From positions 434,001-498,000 of the forward strand of contig NW_020167522.1 in the NCBI RefSeq assembly GCF_001641265.1: a stretch of 64,000 bases of DNA, given 5' to 3'. Made by a program: the position numbers and the translations under genes. The notes under the pieces were generated by a model. The model searched no databases, was not told the DNA's origin, and saw nothing but the letters and a program-made list of their open reading frames with translations. Below are positions 1 through 9,461 of the stretch, piece by piece (the first letter of the stretch is position 1; each line of letters starts with the position of its first letter). The DNA is from Pseudogymnoascus destructans (taxonomy: Eukaryota > Ascomycota > Leotiomycetes > Thelebolales > Thelebolaceae).

Positions 1-1209
1 GCGAAATATGGTATCGATGAAGCAGATATCTACAACTTTGATGAGACTGGGTTTATGATGGGCGTTATCTCAACTGCTATGGTTGTAACAAGCTCAGACG
101 GGCGGGCAAAAGCAAAGAAGGTACAGCCTGGTAATCGGGAATGGGTTACAGTAATCCAAGGCGTTAGTTCTCAAGGTTGGGCAGTACCACCATTTATCAT
201 TGTTGCAGGCAAAAACCACCTTACATCTTGGTATGAGAATAGTGGATTTTCAAGCGATTGGGTGATTTCTGTTACTGAAAATGGCTGGACTACAAACGAG
301 AGAGGCATGGATTGGATTCAGCACTTTGAGAAGCATACAAAGGCCCGGAGTGTTGGTGGTTATCGCTTGTTAGTCCTTGATGGTCATGAGAGCCACCACT
401 CAGATGAGTTTGAGGAGTACTGCAAGGAACACAACATTATTACGCTTTGTATGCCTGCTCACTCTTCTCATCTACTCCAGCCACTTGATGTTGGCTGTTT
501 CGGCCCGTTAAAGCAGGCCTATGGTCGGCAAATTGAAGATATGATGCAGGCTCATATTTCTCATATTACAAAGGATGACTTCTTTCCTGCCTTCCACGCT
601 GCATTTAACACTACAATGACGGAAAGTAACATTCGAGGCGGGTTCCGAGGGGCAGGGCTTCTTCCATTTGACCCTGAGAGAGTGATATCTACACTTGATC
701 TTAAGTTAAGGACACCAACGCCTCCAAGCTCCCGCCCAGGTACTGCTCAACCTTGGGTTTCTCAGACACCAAACAACCCAATTGAAGCTATGTCACAGTC
801 TACATTTATTAAAACTCGGATTTCACGCCATCAAAATAGCTCTCCAACCTCAATCTATGCAGCTGTTGACCAGTTTACAAAGGGTGCATCGCAAATAATG
901 CATCAATTAGCACTGCTAAAGGGAGAGAACCAAAACCTACGACAGGCAAATGAAGTACTAAGCAAGCGCCGGAGAGCTAGGAAAACACGACTACAGCAAG
1001 GAGGATCACTTAGTCAACAAGGGGCGCAAGAGCTACAGGATGAGAGGGATGTTGTGCAGCAGGTAGAGCAGGCAATAAGGGCAAGCCGTGGTCGGAAGCC
1101 AAGGGAAGAAACCCGTGCCCGTCGCTGTGGCAAGTGTGGTGAGACTGGGCACAATGCGCGCACGTGTCAGATTGTAATAGACACCTCTGAGGAAGAGGAC
1201 TCCGAGTAG
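1..1209 (+). CDS. pogo-type DDE transposase, 5' end outside window
   Basis: This is the C-terminal 402 codons of a DDE_1 (pogo/Fot1) transposase, open from base 1 with no stop until 1207-1209. The reading frame enters from upstream, so the ATG at 55 is internal and not the start. Visible catalytic landmarks are YNFDETGF with the first Asp, LLVLDGHESHHS with the second, and LLQPLDVGCFGPLK with the third Asp expected of pogo enzymes. The tail has a basic/coiled stretch and ends with a CCHC zinc knuckle, CGKCGETGHNARTC. It is very similar to the proteins at 9560-11215 and 22527-24182. No frameshift or stop is visible here, so the visible part could be functional; the N-terminal helix-turn-helix is not in the window. 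Confidence 0.92.
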   Translation, partial: AKYGIDEADIYNFDETGFMMGVISTAMVVTSSDGRAKAKKVQPGNREWVTVIQGVSSQGWAVPPFIIVAGKNHLTSWYENSGFSSDWVISVTENGWTTNERGMDWIQHFEKHTKARSVGGYRLLVLDGHESHHSDEFEEYCKEHNIITLCMPAHSSHLLQPLDVGCFGPLKQAYGRQIEDMMQAHISHITKDDFFPAFHAAFNTTMTESNIRGGFRGAGLLPFDPERVISTLDLKLRTPTPPSSRPGTAQPWVSQTPNNPIEAMSQSTFIKTRISRHQNSSPTSIYAAVDQFTKGASQIMHQLALLKGENQNLRQANEVLSKRRRARKTRLQQGGSLSQQGAQELQDERDVVQQVEQAIRASRGRKPREETRARRCGKCGETGHNARTCQIVIDTSEEEDSE

Positions 1210-1315
1210 TTTCAATTGATTTCTAATGTTGTGGTAGATTTATCGCAATGTTTGTCGTGAGGGTAGATAATTTTGGCGCTTTCGCTTGTTTGGCGCTTTC
1301 GCTATACATGTACGT
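1..1315 (+). mobile_element. pogo/Fot1-like DNA transposon, family A copy 1 (right part)
   Basis: This is the right-hand part of a Tc1/mariner-superfamily pogo/Fot1-type element that starts before the window. Its right terminal inverted repeat is at about 1271-1315 and is built from two copies of a CGAAAGCGCCAAA-type motif. It is followed by TA at 1316-1317, the expected target duplication. Three other family A copies in this window are each exactly 1,860 bp (one after removing a nested LTR), so about 545 bp of this copy should lie upstream. The flank to its right (about 1345-1470) reads as a hAT-like fragment. Confidence 0.9.
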
Positions 1316-1344
1316 TATAGATTGTTATAACTTATAATATTCTA

Positions 1345-1475
1345 GAAAGTCAACCTCATATTTTTAAAGAAGGTCTTCTTATTAAAGAACTTAACCCTAC
1401 TATTAAAAATAAGGAAAGGACTGTTACTATTAAATGTACACAGCAAGATAATGATAATGATAATTCATTAACATA
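1345..1475 (+). pseudogene. hAT-like transposase N-terminal fragment
   Basis: A short translatable stretch reads IFKEGLLIKELNP followed by ERTVTIKCTQ. It closely resembles the fragment at 11637-11800 and more loosely the N-terminal zinc-finger region of the intact hAT transposase at 49344-51557. It is AT-rich, has no continuation and is only a relic. It lies directly beside the right end of the first pogo copy, as its relative lies beside the second and third copies. Confidence 0.45.
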
Positions 1476-1521
1476 CATGTATAGAGAAAGCTCTAGGATA
1501 GCGAACGCTCTACCCTATTTT

Positions 1522-2184
1522 TGTTACAGCTAGCGTTTACAGCTGCAACCCCACGTGATGGATAGCAGAGGATATGTTGGATATTTGTTATCTATGATAT
1601 CCTAGATACCTCACATCATAGATAGCAGAGGATATGTTGGATATTTGTTATCCATGATATCCTCCATACCCTACGTGATGGATAGCAGAGGATATGTTAG
1701 ATATTTGTTATCTATGATATCTCTGATATCCCCTTGGCATGACACTACTATATAAGTAGATAGTATTCCCTTAGATAGGAGCTTTGTGCTCAACTTAATA
1801 TAGTATTCTTGTAAGGACACAGGGCACCCAGCTCACAGTAATAGCATATGAGAGTGCGAGTCGGAGGCTAAACGGATGCTATCCTATAGGTCTACTACGA
1901 AGGATACAAAAAAGATGATGAGGAACCCCATTGGGTCAATCCCCTTAAGTACCCGAAATGGGTCCGACTTGGCTAACCGGCCCTAACTCTCCCCACGTGA
2001 CCATAACCCATCCGACTCAGATCCCTTCTGTCACTGAGGGTGGAGGCAGGGCGGAGGCATCCTTACAATTCTTTACAATACTATAATGTGTTACTTAGAA
2101 AGACTTTGTGTCTAATCCCCTGCCTCCTCTGTTAAGTCAACCTTATGCAAGAAACCTCTTGTCTTCTATCATTTTAGCATTACA
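1522..2184 (+). repeat. 5' LTR of decayed Gypsy retrotransposon
   Basis: The sequence begins TGTTACAGCTAGCG and ends in a TACA-type terminus. It shares U3, TATA and R/U5 blocks with copies at 9125-9459, 39198-39732 and (reversed) 12861-13335. About three copies of a 60-bp unit containing CACGTGATGGATAGCAGAGG occupy 1551-1730. A promoter-like ACTATATAAGTAGATAG follows at about 1748. The LTR carries a 257-bp insertion at 1811-2067. The block CCCCTGCCTCCTCTGT marks the conserved 3' portion in all four copies. Confidence 0.8.
1811..2067. mobile_element. Small insertion inside the LTR with 6-bp duplication
   Basis: The LTR copies at 9125 and 39198 run straight through this point. Here 257 bp are inserted, flanked on both sides by ATTCTT (1805-1810 and 2068-2073). 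The insert starts GTAAGGACACAGGG and ends GCATCCTTACA, giving a short terminal inverted repeat GTAAGGA/TCCTTAC. It has no coding capacity. It is best described as a small non-autonomous insertion of unknown family. Confidence 0.55.
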
Positions 2185-3324
2185 CTTTAAGCACCACTTC
2201 TACATAGGATCTAAGAGAAACATCAGGGCTGCCCTAGCTACACCAACTCTAGCTACACCAACTCTAGCTACACTAATGCCTACGTCATCTTAGGCGATCC
2301 TGCCTTAGGACAAAGACATGCCTAACACCAAGACAGTTGTTATAGAACTCTAGGAAACCCTACACATCAAGTTGCCTAACACTTACTCTAGTCACCATAA
2401 GGAACTTGAAGTGTTTCTGCTCTAGTGTAATGGTGGGTGCACCAGATGTGAGAATCTAGCCACCCAAGGAAGGGATGATTTTACTAAGACAACACACTGT
2501 CTTAGGAAACAGAGCCAAAGGGTTGTAGCTTAGACTATTCCACAGCGCAGCAATCAGGTGTATGATGTAGTGAAGTGGTTTAGACAAGTTGTAACAAATG
2601 TTGAGTCTGAGAACTCAGGGGTAAGTTAGAGGTTAGCACCTCACTGACTTTTCAGAAACAAAGAATAACAAGATCAATGCTTGGAAGCTTGGAAAAGACG
2701 TAGCAGTATGTGCTAGTCGATTTACTGTATTGTCTGCTTGCCCTTTCTTAAGGAAAGGGCAATCCTATTTATGCCAAAGGAGTGTAGTTCTCTCATTTTC
2801 CAAGACTTTCCATGACTAACCAGGCTTGGTAAATGTAGTCAACGTAAGAGAATCCCATAGAACCATCTCTTAGGTTCCTTGCCTATAGGAAGTGAAAGGA
2901 GGTCCAAGGTCAGAGTACCCCTATAGACAAATTATGTCATAACTTAACCAATCTTGTGGGTAACCAAGGAGCGATGATGTGTAATGAATCATAGAGGGTT
3001 GTAGAAGTCTAGAGCTATTGTTCATGTTCCTAGGCCTCTAGTTGGTAGATATATGCCATGTGGTAGTATTGGCCCACCCCCTTAAGGAGGAGATTTTCTT
3101 AATAACTTGTTCAATGAGTGTCCAAATGATATGCCGTGATGTATGTAGCATAAACAGATGTAGTAGAAGAGTTTGCAGCAATCGTTGAGTAGTATTGCTC
3201 TTGTTGTTGGTGTGATAAGCCAAGATATGTATGGTGACTTTTAGGTTTGAGGAGGAGATTTCTAAGTTTGCTCTTGAGTTTGATAGCAAACTGAGTGCAA
3301 GGAATGTCATATGACATCTAGATC

Positions 3325-4260
3325 GAGCTATACTTGCACTTTAATGATGACAAGTTCCTAACTAACGAGAGTTATGCCTTATGGATGTCGTCCTACCTTA
3401 GAGGGGAAGCCCTTGAATGGGTAGAACCCTTCCTTAAGGACGATTTCCAACATGAGAACACCTATAGCACGATGGTTACTACCAAAACCATGTTTGGTAC
3501 TTAGAAGGGGTTTAAGAAGGAGATCCGCCATATGTTTAGTGATATCAATGAGGTTAAAACCACAGAAGATCATCTATACAGACTAAAGCAGACTGGTAGT
3601 GCCCTCACATATGCTACAGAATTCCAAAGATACAGCAACTAAACCAATTGGGATACCTATGCACTTATTAGCCACTATCATCGTAGACTAAAGAGCCATG
3701 TCTGTATAGAACTCGCATGTATAGAACATCAACCAAAAGACATGGTCTCGCTCATTAAACATACAGTCTAAATTGACAACTAGCTGTACAAGTTCTAGAA
3801 TGAGCAACAAACTTAGGACAATCTAAAAAAGAGTTACAAGTATCGAGGTGATGAAGGTCAAAAGAGAGACAACCATTCTCAAGACAACCGGTAGTTAGAC
3901 CTAATGGAACTCAATGCCACCTTCAAGCAAAGCAACCACCTACACAACCCTAACAAGGAGCGACAGCTTAAGGAACGGCTCTGTTTCAATTGCAACAAGC
4001 CTAGCCACATGGCTAGGTATTGCAAGCAGCTAAAGAAAGGGAATGGTAGACGAAAGTATAGCAAACAGCTTAATACCACTTAGTAGGGTTAGGGCGGGTA
4101 CAATGCCCTATAAGGACAACTATGTGCCACATTATAGGGAAAAGAGACCTAGAGCAGTATTGCTTAGGATCTAGAGGAATTCGACACGTTAAACAGAGAA
4201 GATGAAAGTGAGGACTTAGTCGCAGCTGAAGTCAGAGAGCTCACTAGCTTTTAAAAGCAT
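3325..4260 (+). pseudogene. Gypsy gag remnant with CCHC knuckle
   Basis: The + strand translation contains the gag core, FLTNESYALWMSSYLRGEAL then EWVEPFL, of Gypsy elements from plant-pathogen and saprobe ascomycetes. Downstream is a CCHC zinc knuckle, CFNCNKPSHMARYCK, at about 3990-4030. Several in-frame TAG/TAA codons interrupt it. The short minus-strand reading frames covering 3038-3320 are antisense shadows and not genes. Confidence 0.7.
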
Positions 4261-4994
4261 CGGTTATAAGCGTTTAAGAGAATGCTTATAACTGATGTGT
4301 CTAAAAGCAAGTAAGACTCTCTTTAAGGAACAGCTGCTGGAGCAGTAAGGACCTTCAAAGAAGCTATGCTCTAGGAAACAGTCGATTAAGGAATTCCTAT
4401 GCCAAAGCCACTGACAAGATGGCTAGGCACCACATAAGACTAGGAGTTTACAGTCTGCACAATGAGATGCTGACTAGAATACCCATATTAGCAGGAACCA
4501 AATAGAGCAAACCACATAGAAAAAGAAGCCATAGAATGGCTAAAGCATAAACTTTGCGAATACGACATCTAGGACGCTATTGTAAAAGGAAGAATAATTG
4601 ATATATATCACCCTAATAAAGAGATCTATGAGGATTGACAAGAAAGTCTGTTGCGTTGTATGTACTAGAGCAACTAGAACTAGGGGAAGGATATGAAGGA
4701 CCACAGCCTGCAGAGATCTAGGCTGCGAACAGTTACAAGTTCAAGGAGTCCATTCCTAAGGAGAAAGGGAAATCACAAGCATGGGAATGATACCAACGCT
4801 TTAAAAGATGAGAAGAGGAAGAACCAGTCACTTAACGACTATTAGAGGATGGAGAGTATAAAGGTTTCTCCTCTAATGAATCAAAACACTAGGAGTCCTT
4901 AACAGAAGGCCACTAGCGAGCGATACAAAGAGGACTAGTATAAACCAGGTATGCGCTACAACAGGCAGCATGCAGCTATATTAGTTGCTAAGAT

Positions 4995-7250
4995 ACAATA
5001 GCAACACCTCTGAGCTATGATAGGCTTAGGAGCAACGAGCAACTTTATGACAAAAAAAGTAGCAGACACATACAGTTTTAGGATGCAACTGAAAACCGAT
5101 CCATACCCATTAATGGTTGTAGATAGAGAGCCTATCTCAACTAACAACAGAATGGTAACCTACAAGACAGTCCCATTAGAAATGGTCATGCTACATAGAC
5201 ACAAGGAGTCCCATTAGAAATGGTCATGCTACATAGACACAAGGAAACAATATAGTTTGATATTGTACACATAGACAATCATACGTGCATCCTTAGTGTG
5301 CTATGGCTTAAGAAACACAACCCCTAGATCAACTGGCAGAAAGAGAAAGTTATAATGAGCTAGTGCATGTGTAAGCAAACGGACACGACATAAGAAAGGG
5401 AGAGAGATTCCTAGGGCCGACATGACGCATATGCAACCTCTACAGAGCCTAGTGACCTAGCCTAGGCACCCTAACCGACGAGTATACTGGTGGAGTATAA
5501 GGAATACAAGCAGTTATTCTAGGAAGGCTCTAAGAAAGAGGCGCTTCCTAAGCATCAACCATAGTATCATGCGATACCTATTATGGAAGGAAAGAGTCTA
5601 CCGTTCAGACTAATATATCAGATGTTAGTAGCAGAGCTAGACGTACTGAAAGAATACATTGACGAGAACCTTGCAAAAAGGTTCATTCGACCATCAACAT
5701 CACTAGTAGGAAGTCTAATACTATTTGTGCCAAAGAAGGACAAAAAGCTAAGACTCTACGTAGACTATCAAGGAACGAATAATGTCACTATCAAAGATAG
5801 ATATGCTTTACCTTTGATAAATGAACTACACAATCGGTTCTAGGGAGCCAAGATATTTATGAAGCTAGACCTTAGAGGCGCCTATAACCTAATTCGAATC
5901 AAGGAAGGAGATGAGTGGAAAACAGCATTCTGCACCCTCTATGGCTTGTTCGAATATTTGGTTATGCCTTTTGGTCTAACAAATGCACTAGCATCCATGC
6001 AGAGGCTCATGAATGCAGCGCTCTATGAATACTTAGATGTGTTTGTTATTGTCTACTTATACGATATATTAGTCTACTTAGTAGACCTAGCAGAACATGT
6101 TGGTCATGTTAGGAAGGTACAAGTGGCCAATTGCCGCAAAAACCATTGCCCTTGATGCCCCGTAACCTGCATGATATAAATCTTCGACATATTTGTATAA
6201 TACAAAAGCTAAAGGAGCATTGTTTACTCCTTAAGCTGGAAAAATGCAAATTCTATAAGAATCAAGTTGAATTCTTAGACTACATCGTCAGAATGCATGG
6301 CATCAAAATGGACTAAGCAAAGGCCACAGCAGTGTTGGAATAGCCAACACCAACCATAGTTAAAGAAGTACAAGCCTTCTTAGGTTTCGCCAACTTCTAC
6401 TGAAGGTTTATTATGGGATATTCCAAAGTCACTCAACCACTTGCAGAGATTACAAGGAAAGACCTCACGTTAGAATGTACAGACAAGGCGGAAGCTGCTT
6501 TCTAAGAACTCAAGACAAAGTTCACAGAAGCACCTATCTTAGCCACATTCGACCCTACAAAGAAGATAGTCCTAGAGACAGACTCTTCTGATTTCACAAT
6601 TAGAGCATGTCTAAGTCAACTAGACAAGGATGGAAAGCTTAAGCCAGTTACATATTACTCTAGAAAACTGTCACCTATAGAGCTCAACTATGACATCCAC
6701 GACAAGGAGCTAATACGTTGCTTTTGAGCAGTGGCTAGTATATCTTAAGGGATCGACCTACCCTATACAGGTATAGACAGATCATAAGAATCTGATATAC
6801 TTCACTGCAACTAAGGCTTTAAATCACAGACAAGTCTAATGGGCAGAAACACTTTCAGCCTACAACCTCACAATTACATATCATAAGGGCTCTGAGAATG
6901 CAAGAGCCAATGCTCTTAGCAGACGGACCAACTACATCATCCTAAAAGAAGAAAGACCTAGAGCCATACTAAAGAAAACAGACATAGGAATGGAATACAA
7001 TGAGTTGCTAGCCATAATTGCCACTATAGAGAAGTCGGAGTTAGAAGAAAGGCTTAAGAAAGCTTATGTAACAGACGAATGTGCAAAGCGAGTCTTAATT
7101 AAAACAGAAGGCAACTACGCCATCGATGAACAAGGATTGATCTGATTTGAAGAATTAGTGTATGTCCTAAACAAAATGAGATGCCCGCTAGTGCAAGAAC
7201 AACACTTGCTACTAGCACACGGCCAAATTAAAGAATGTCTTGCTCTTTCC
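4995..7250 (+). pseudogene. Gypsy pol remnant: protease, reverse transcriptase, RNase H
   Basis: A protease-like start, MIGLGATSNFM, at about 5017 is followed by reverse transcriptase blocks: LRLYVDYQGTNN (5748 on), [20 protein letters not shown] (5859 on), [17 protein letters not shown] (5958 on) and a damaged catalytic box in which the usual YxDD reads YLYDI at about 6057. RNase H follows with VLETDSSDFTI and SRKLSPIELNYDIHDKEL (6570-6715). At least six in-frame stops separate these pieces and all but the catalytic-box change fit C-to-T decay. It is non-functional. Confidence 0.85.
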
Positions 7251-7605
7251 TAAAGGATATCAGCCTCGAGATGCTGTCTCGAAGTGTGTCGTTTATAACT
7301 GTTACAATGGTCATGGAGGTCATGGTGCCAGTCTGGGTAAAGTAAGCTAGATTGAATTTAAAGAGAGAAGAAGAAGAAGAAGGAAGGAAGGTGAGGCTAT
7401 TCCTTGTAATATACAGTTGTCCGCTTAGCAGTTGTAGCCTTGGTGGCTAAGGCTGCACCCGTAATAACTGTAACAAGCTGTGAGATATAATCGTAACACT
7501 AACGACTCGAAACGCTATAGTGAATATGTTCACGTTAACATGCAATGTGATGCTAGTGGTCCCTCTATTAGCGACTAGGACAAGCTTGAACATAAAGAGC
7601 GCCGC

Positions 7606-7824
7606 TTGCAGAAAGAGGAGGAGGAGGCAATAGCCAAGATCCTTCAACTTCATAAACAGCAGCGCTTGTTCCATTCCTGTGCTAAGGACATGCTTCGCTG
7701 TGGTCTAAAAACCATAGACGAGCTAGACGAAGCAGAGGAGAGGGAGCGTAGGGAGGCAGAGGCCAAAAGGTCTTTCTTACACAACCCTCCTCCTACTGTC
7801 TCTAAGGGCATTGCCCCCAACTAG
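7606..7824 (+). pseudogene. Charged coiled fragment in the retroelement
   Basis: A 72-codon stretch is rich in Glu, Arg and Lys with the pattern LRCGLKTIDELDEAEERERR. Similar charged segments occur near the gag region of fungal repeats, but I cannot place it with certainty. It sits between the RNase H part and the inverted integrase part. It is likely a broken piece of the element and not a gene. Confidence 0.35.
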
Positions 7825-7879
7825 GACCGCTTCGCAGCCCTGTATCCTAGCTTTTTTGAACAGTGGGATGTCAACAGTA

Positions 7880-9110
7880 AAATACCTCTAGTAGCTCTAG
7901 ACAGCTAAGGTTTCCTACCGTTTCCTATAAATTATCTGTAGGTTCATAACCTTTCCATTTTATCAAAAACTCTTCTTTGCGTCCTACTAACCTTCTGTCT
8001 AGGATCGCTTCAACTTCATATTTAATGATCTCATTCCCAGTTGGAGTTCTGTATTAGTCTCAATCAGAGTGTTTCCTCTTGCTAGTTCTAATAACGAGAC
8101 ATGAAAAACCAGGTGTAGTCTAGAGTTGTTAGGTAGCTTTAGTCTGTAATTAACTAAGCTGACTTTGTTTAATATTTTGAATGGTCCCAATTTCTTAAAG
8201 TCCAACTTCGTACTTAGTCATTTAATTTTGATGTATTTCTAGAGTAAATATACTTTATCCTCCTCCTTCAAGGCAGGTTCTGCGCTTCTTGTTTGCATAT
8301 GCAGCAGATCGTTCATTTAAGAATTAGATGTCTGTTGTGAGTTGTTCGTGGAACGATTTCAGTTGTTCCACTGCGATCATAGCTTGTTCTGCTTTTGATT
8401 GATCTAGTCGTGGTTGTCTATATGCCTCTAGCTAATAGCCATAATTAGCAAAGAACGGTGAGACTTTCCTTGCTTCGGTCATCGCACTGTTATATGTGAA
8501 CTGTGCGATGGGTAGTATCTAAACCCAATTGTCCTACTAGTAGTTGACATAACTCCACAGGTATTGTTTAATGGTTTGAATTAGTCTTTCCGTTTAACTG
8601 TCTGTTTAGGGGTGGAAAGCTGTCGATAGCTTATGATTTGTTCCCAAAAGTGCCATTAAAGATTTCCAAAATTTTGAAGTGAAAAGCTTGTCTCTGTCTA
8701 AGATGATTTCTTCTAGTAATCTGTGCTCGGCTAATATGACTCTAAGGAAGTATTTGCAAGTGCTTTAGCATTGCTAGCTTCTAGGTATAAGGGTCGTAGT
8801 TTGACAATGAAGTCCAAAGCTATATATTTCCATGCTCCTATTAGTACTAGAGTTGACTTCAGCTGTCCATATGGCAAGTGCCTATTAGATTTTGATTTGC
8901 TGCAAATGTTGCACTCTCTTACCTACTTCCTTATACCTAGGAAGTAGTAGTGTCTAGTGATTCGTTTAAAGGTGCATGTTACTCCCTATTAGTATGTTTA
9001 GAAGAAGACATGGTCGCAGCCTGACCTGCCCTATGGATAGTAGTGGGCAACACCCTACTTAAGTAGTTAGCACATTTCTTTGTTAGCAAGACCTAGGGAC
9101 TAGGCCTCTT
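7880..9110 (-). pseudogene. Gypsy integrase and chromodomain-linker remnant, inverted
   Basis: Read on the minus strand this gives an integrase zinc-binding pattern (RITRHYY then VRECNICSKSKS, near 8880-8960), the start of the integrase core (WKYIALDFIVKL, near 8800-8870) and the C-terminal segment KLGPFKILNKVSLVNYRLKL followed by LHLVFHVSLLE (8060-8205). The order is correct for a Gypsy integrase but the strand is opposite to the reverse transcriptase. Either the 3' half of the element was inverted or two damaged elements have been joined. Many stops are present. Confidence 0.7.
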
Positions 9111-9124
9111 AGAGAGGGACCTAG

Positions 9125-9459
9125 TGTTACGGCTAGCATTTACAGCTGCAAACCCAAGTGATGGATAGCAGAGTATATGTTAGATATTTGTTATCCATGA
9201 TATCCTCGATACCCCACATGATGGATAGCAGATGATATGTTAGATATTTGTTATCTATGATATCTCTGATATCTCTTTAGCACGACACCACTATATAAGT
9301 AGATAGTATTCCCTTAGATAGGAGCTTTGTGCTCAATTTAATATAGTATTCTTTACAATACTATAATGTGTTACTTAGAAAGCCTTTGTGTCTAATCCCC
9401 TGCCTCCTCTGTCAAGCTAACCTTACATAAGAAACCTCTGTGTCTTCTATCCTTTAGAC
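9125..9459 (+). repeat. 3' LTR of the Gypsy element, end truncated
   Basis: The LTR starts TGTTACGGCTAGC just after a purine-rich tract (AGAGAGGGA). It has two rather than three minisatellite units with GATGGATAGCAG, then the same TATA and R/U5 blocks as the 5' LTR without the 257-bp insertion. It stops at CTATCCTTTAG, where the second pogo element begins. The last bases of the LTR are not found on the far side of that element, so the 3' end was lost. Confidence 0.75.
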
Positions 9460-9461
9460 TA

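Larger units (their letters stand above)
2185..9124 (+). mobile_element. Internal region of decayed Gypsy retrotransposon
   Basis: Between two LTRs of the same family lie recognisable gag, protease, reverse transcriptase and RNase H remnants on the + strand and, unexpectedly, integrase remnants on the - strand from about 7880 to 9110. Many in-frame stops sit where the family has Gln, Trp or Arg, explained by CAG/CAA to TAG/TAA, TGG to TAG and CGA to TGA. These are the C-to-T (or complementary G-to-A) changes typical of fungal RIP. The part at about 2420-3320 is repeated almost unchanged at 40225-41165. The element cannot be autonomous. Confidence 0.8.

Noticed and set aside
3038..3317. Minus-strand small protein genes, repeated at 40893-41178
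   Set aside because: They lie antisense in the Gypsy internal region, have no start context or family features, and recur only because the repeat recurs.
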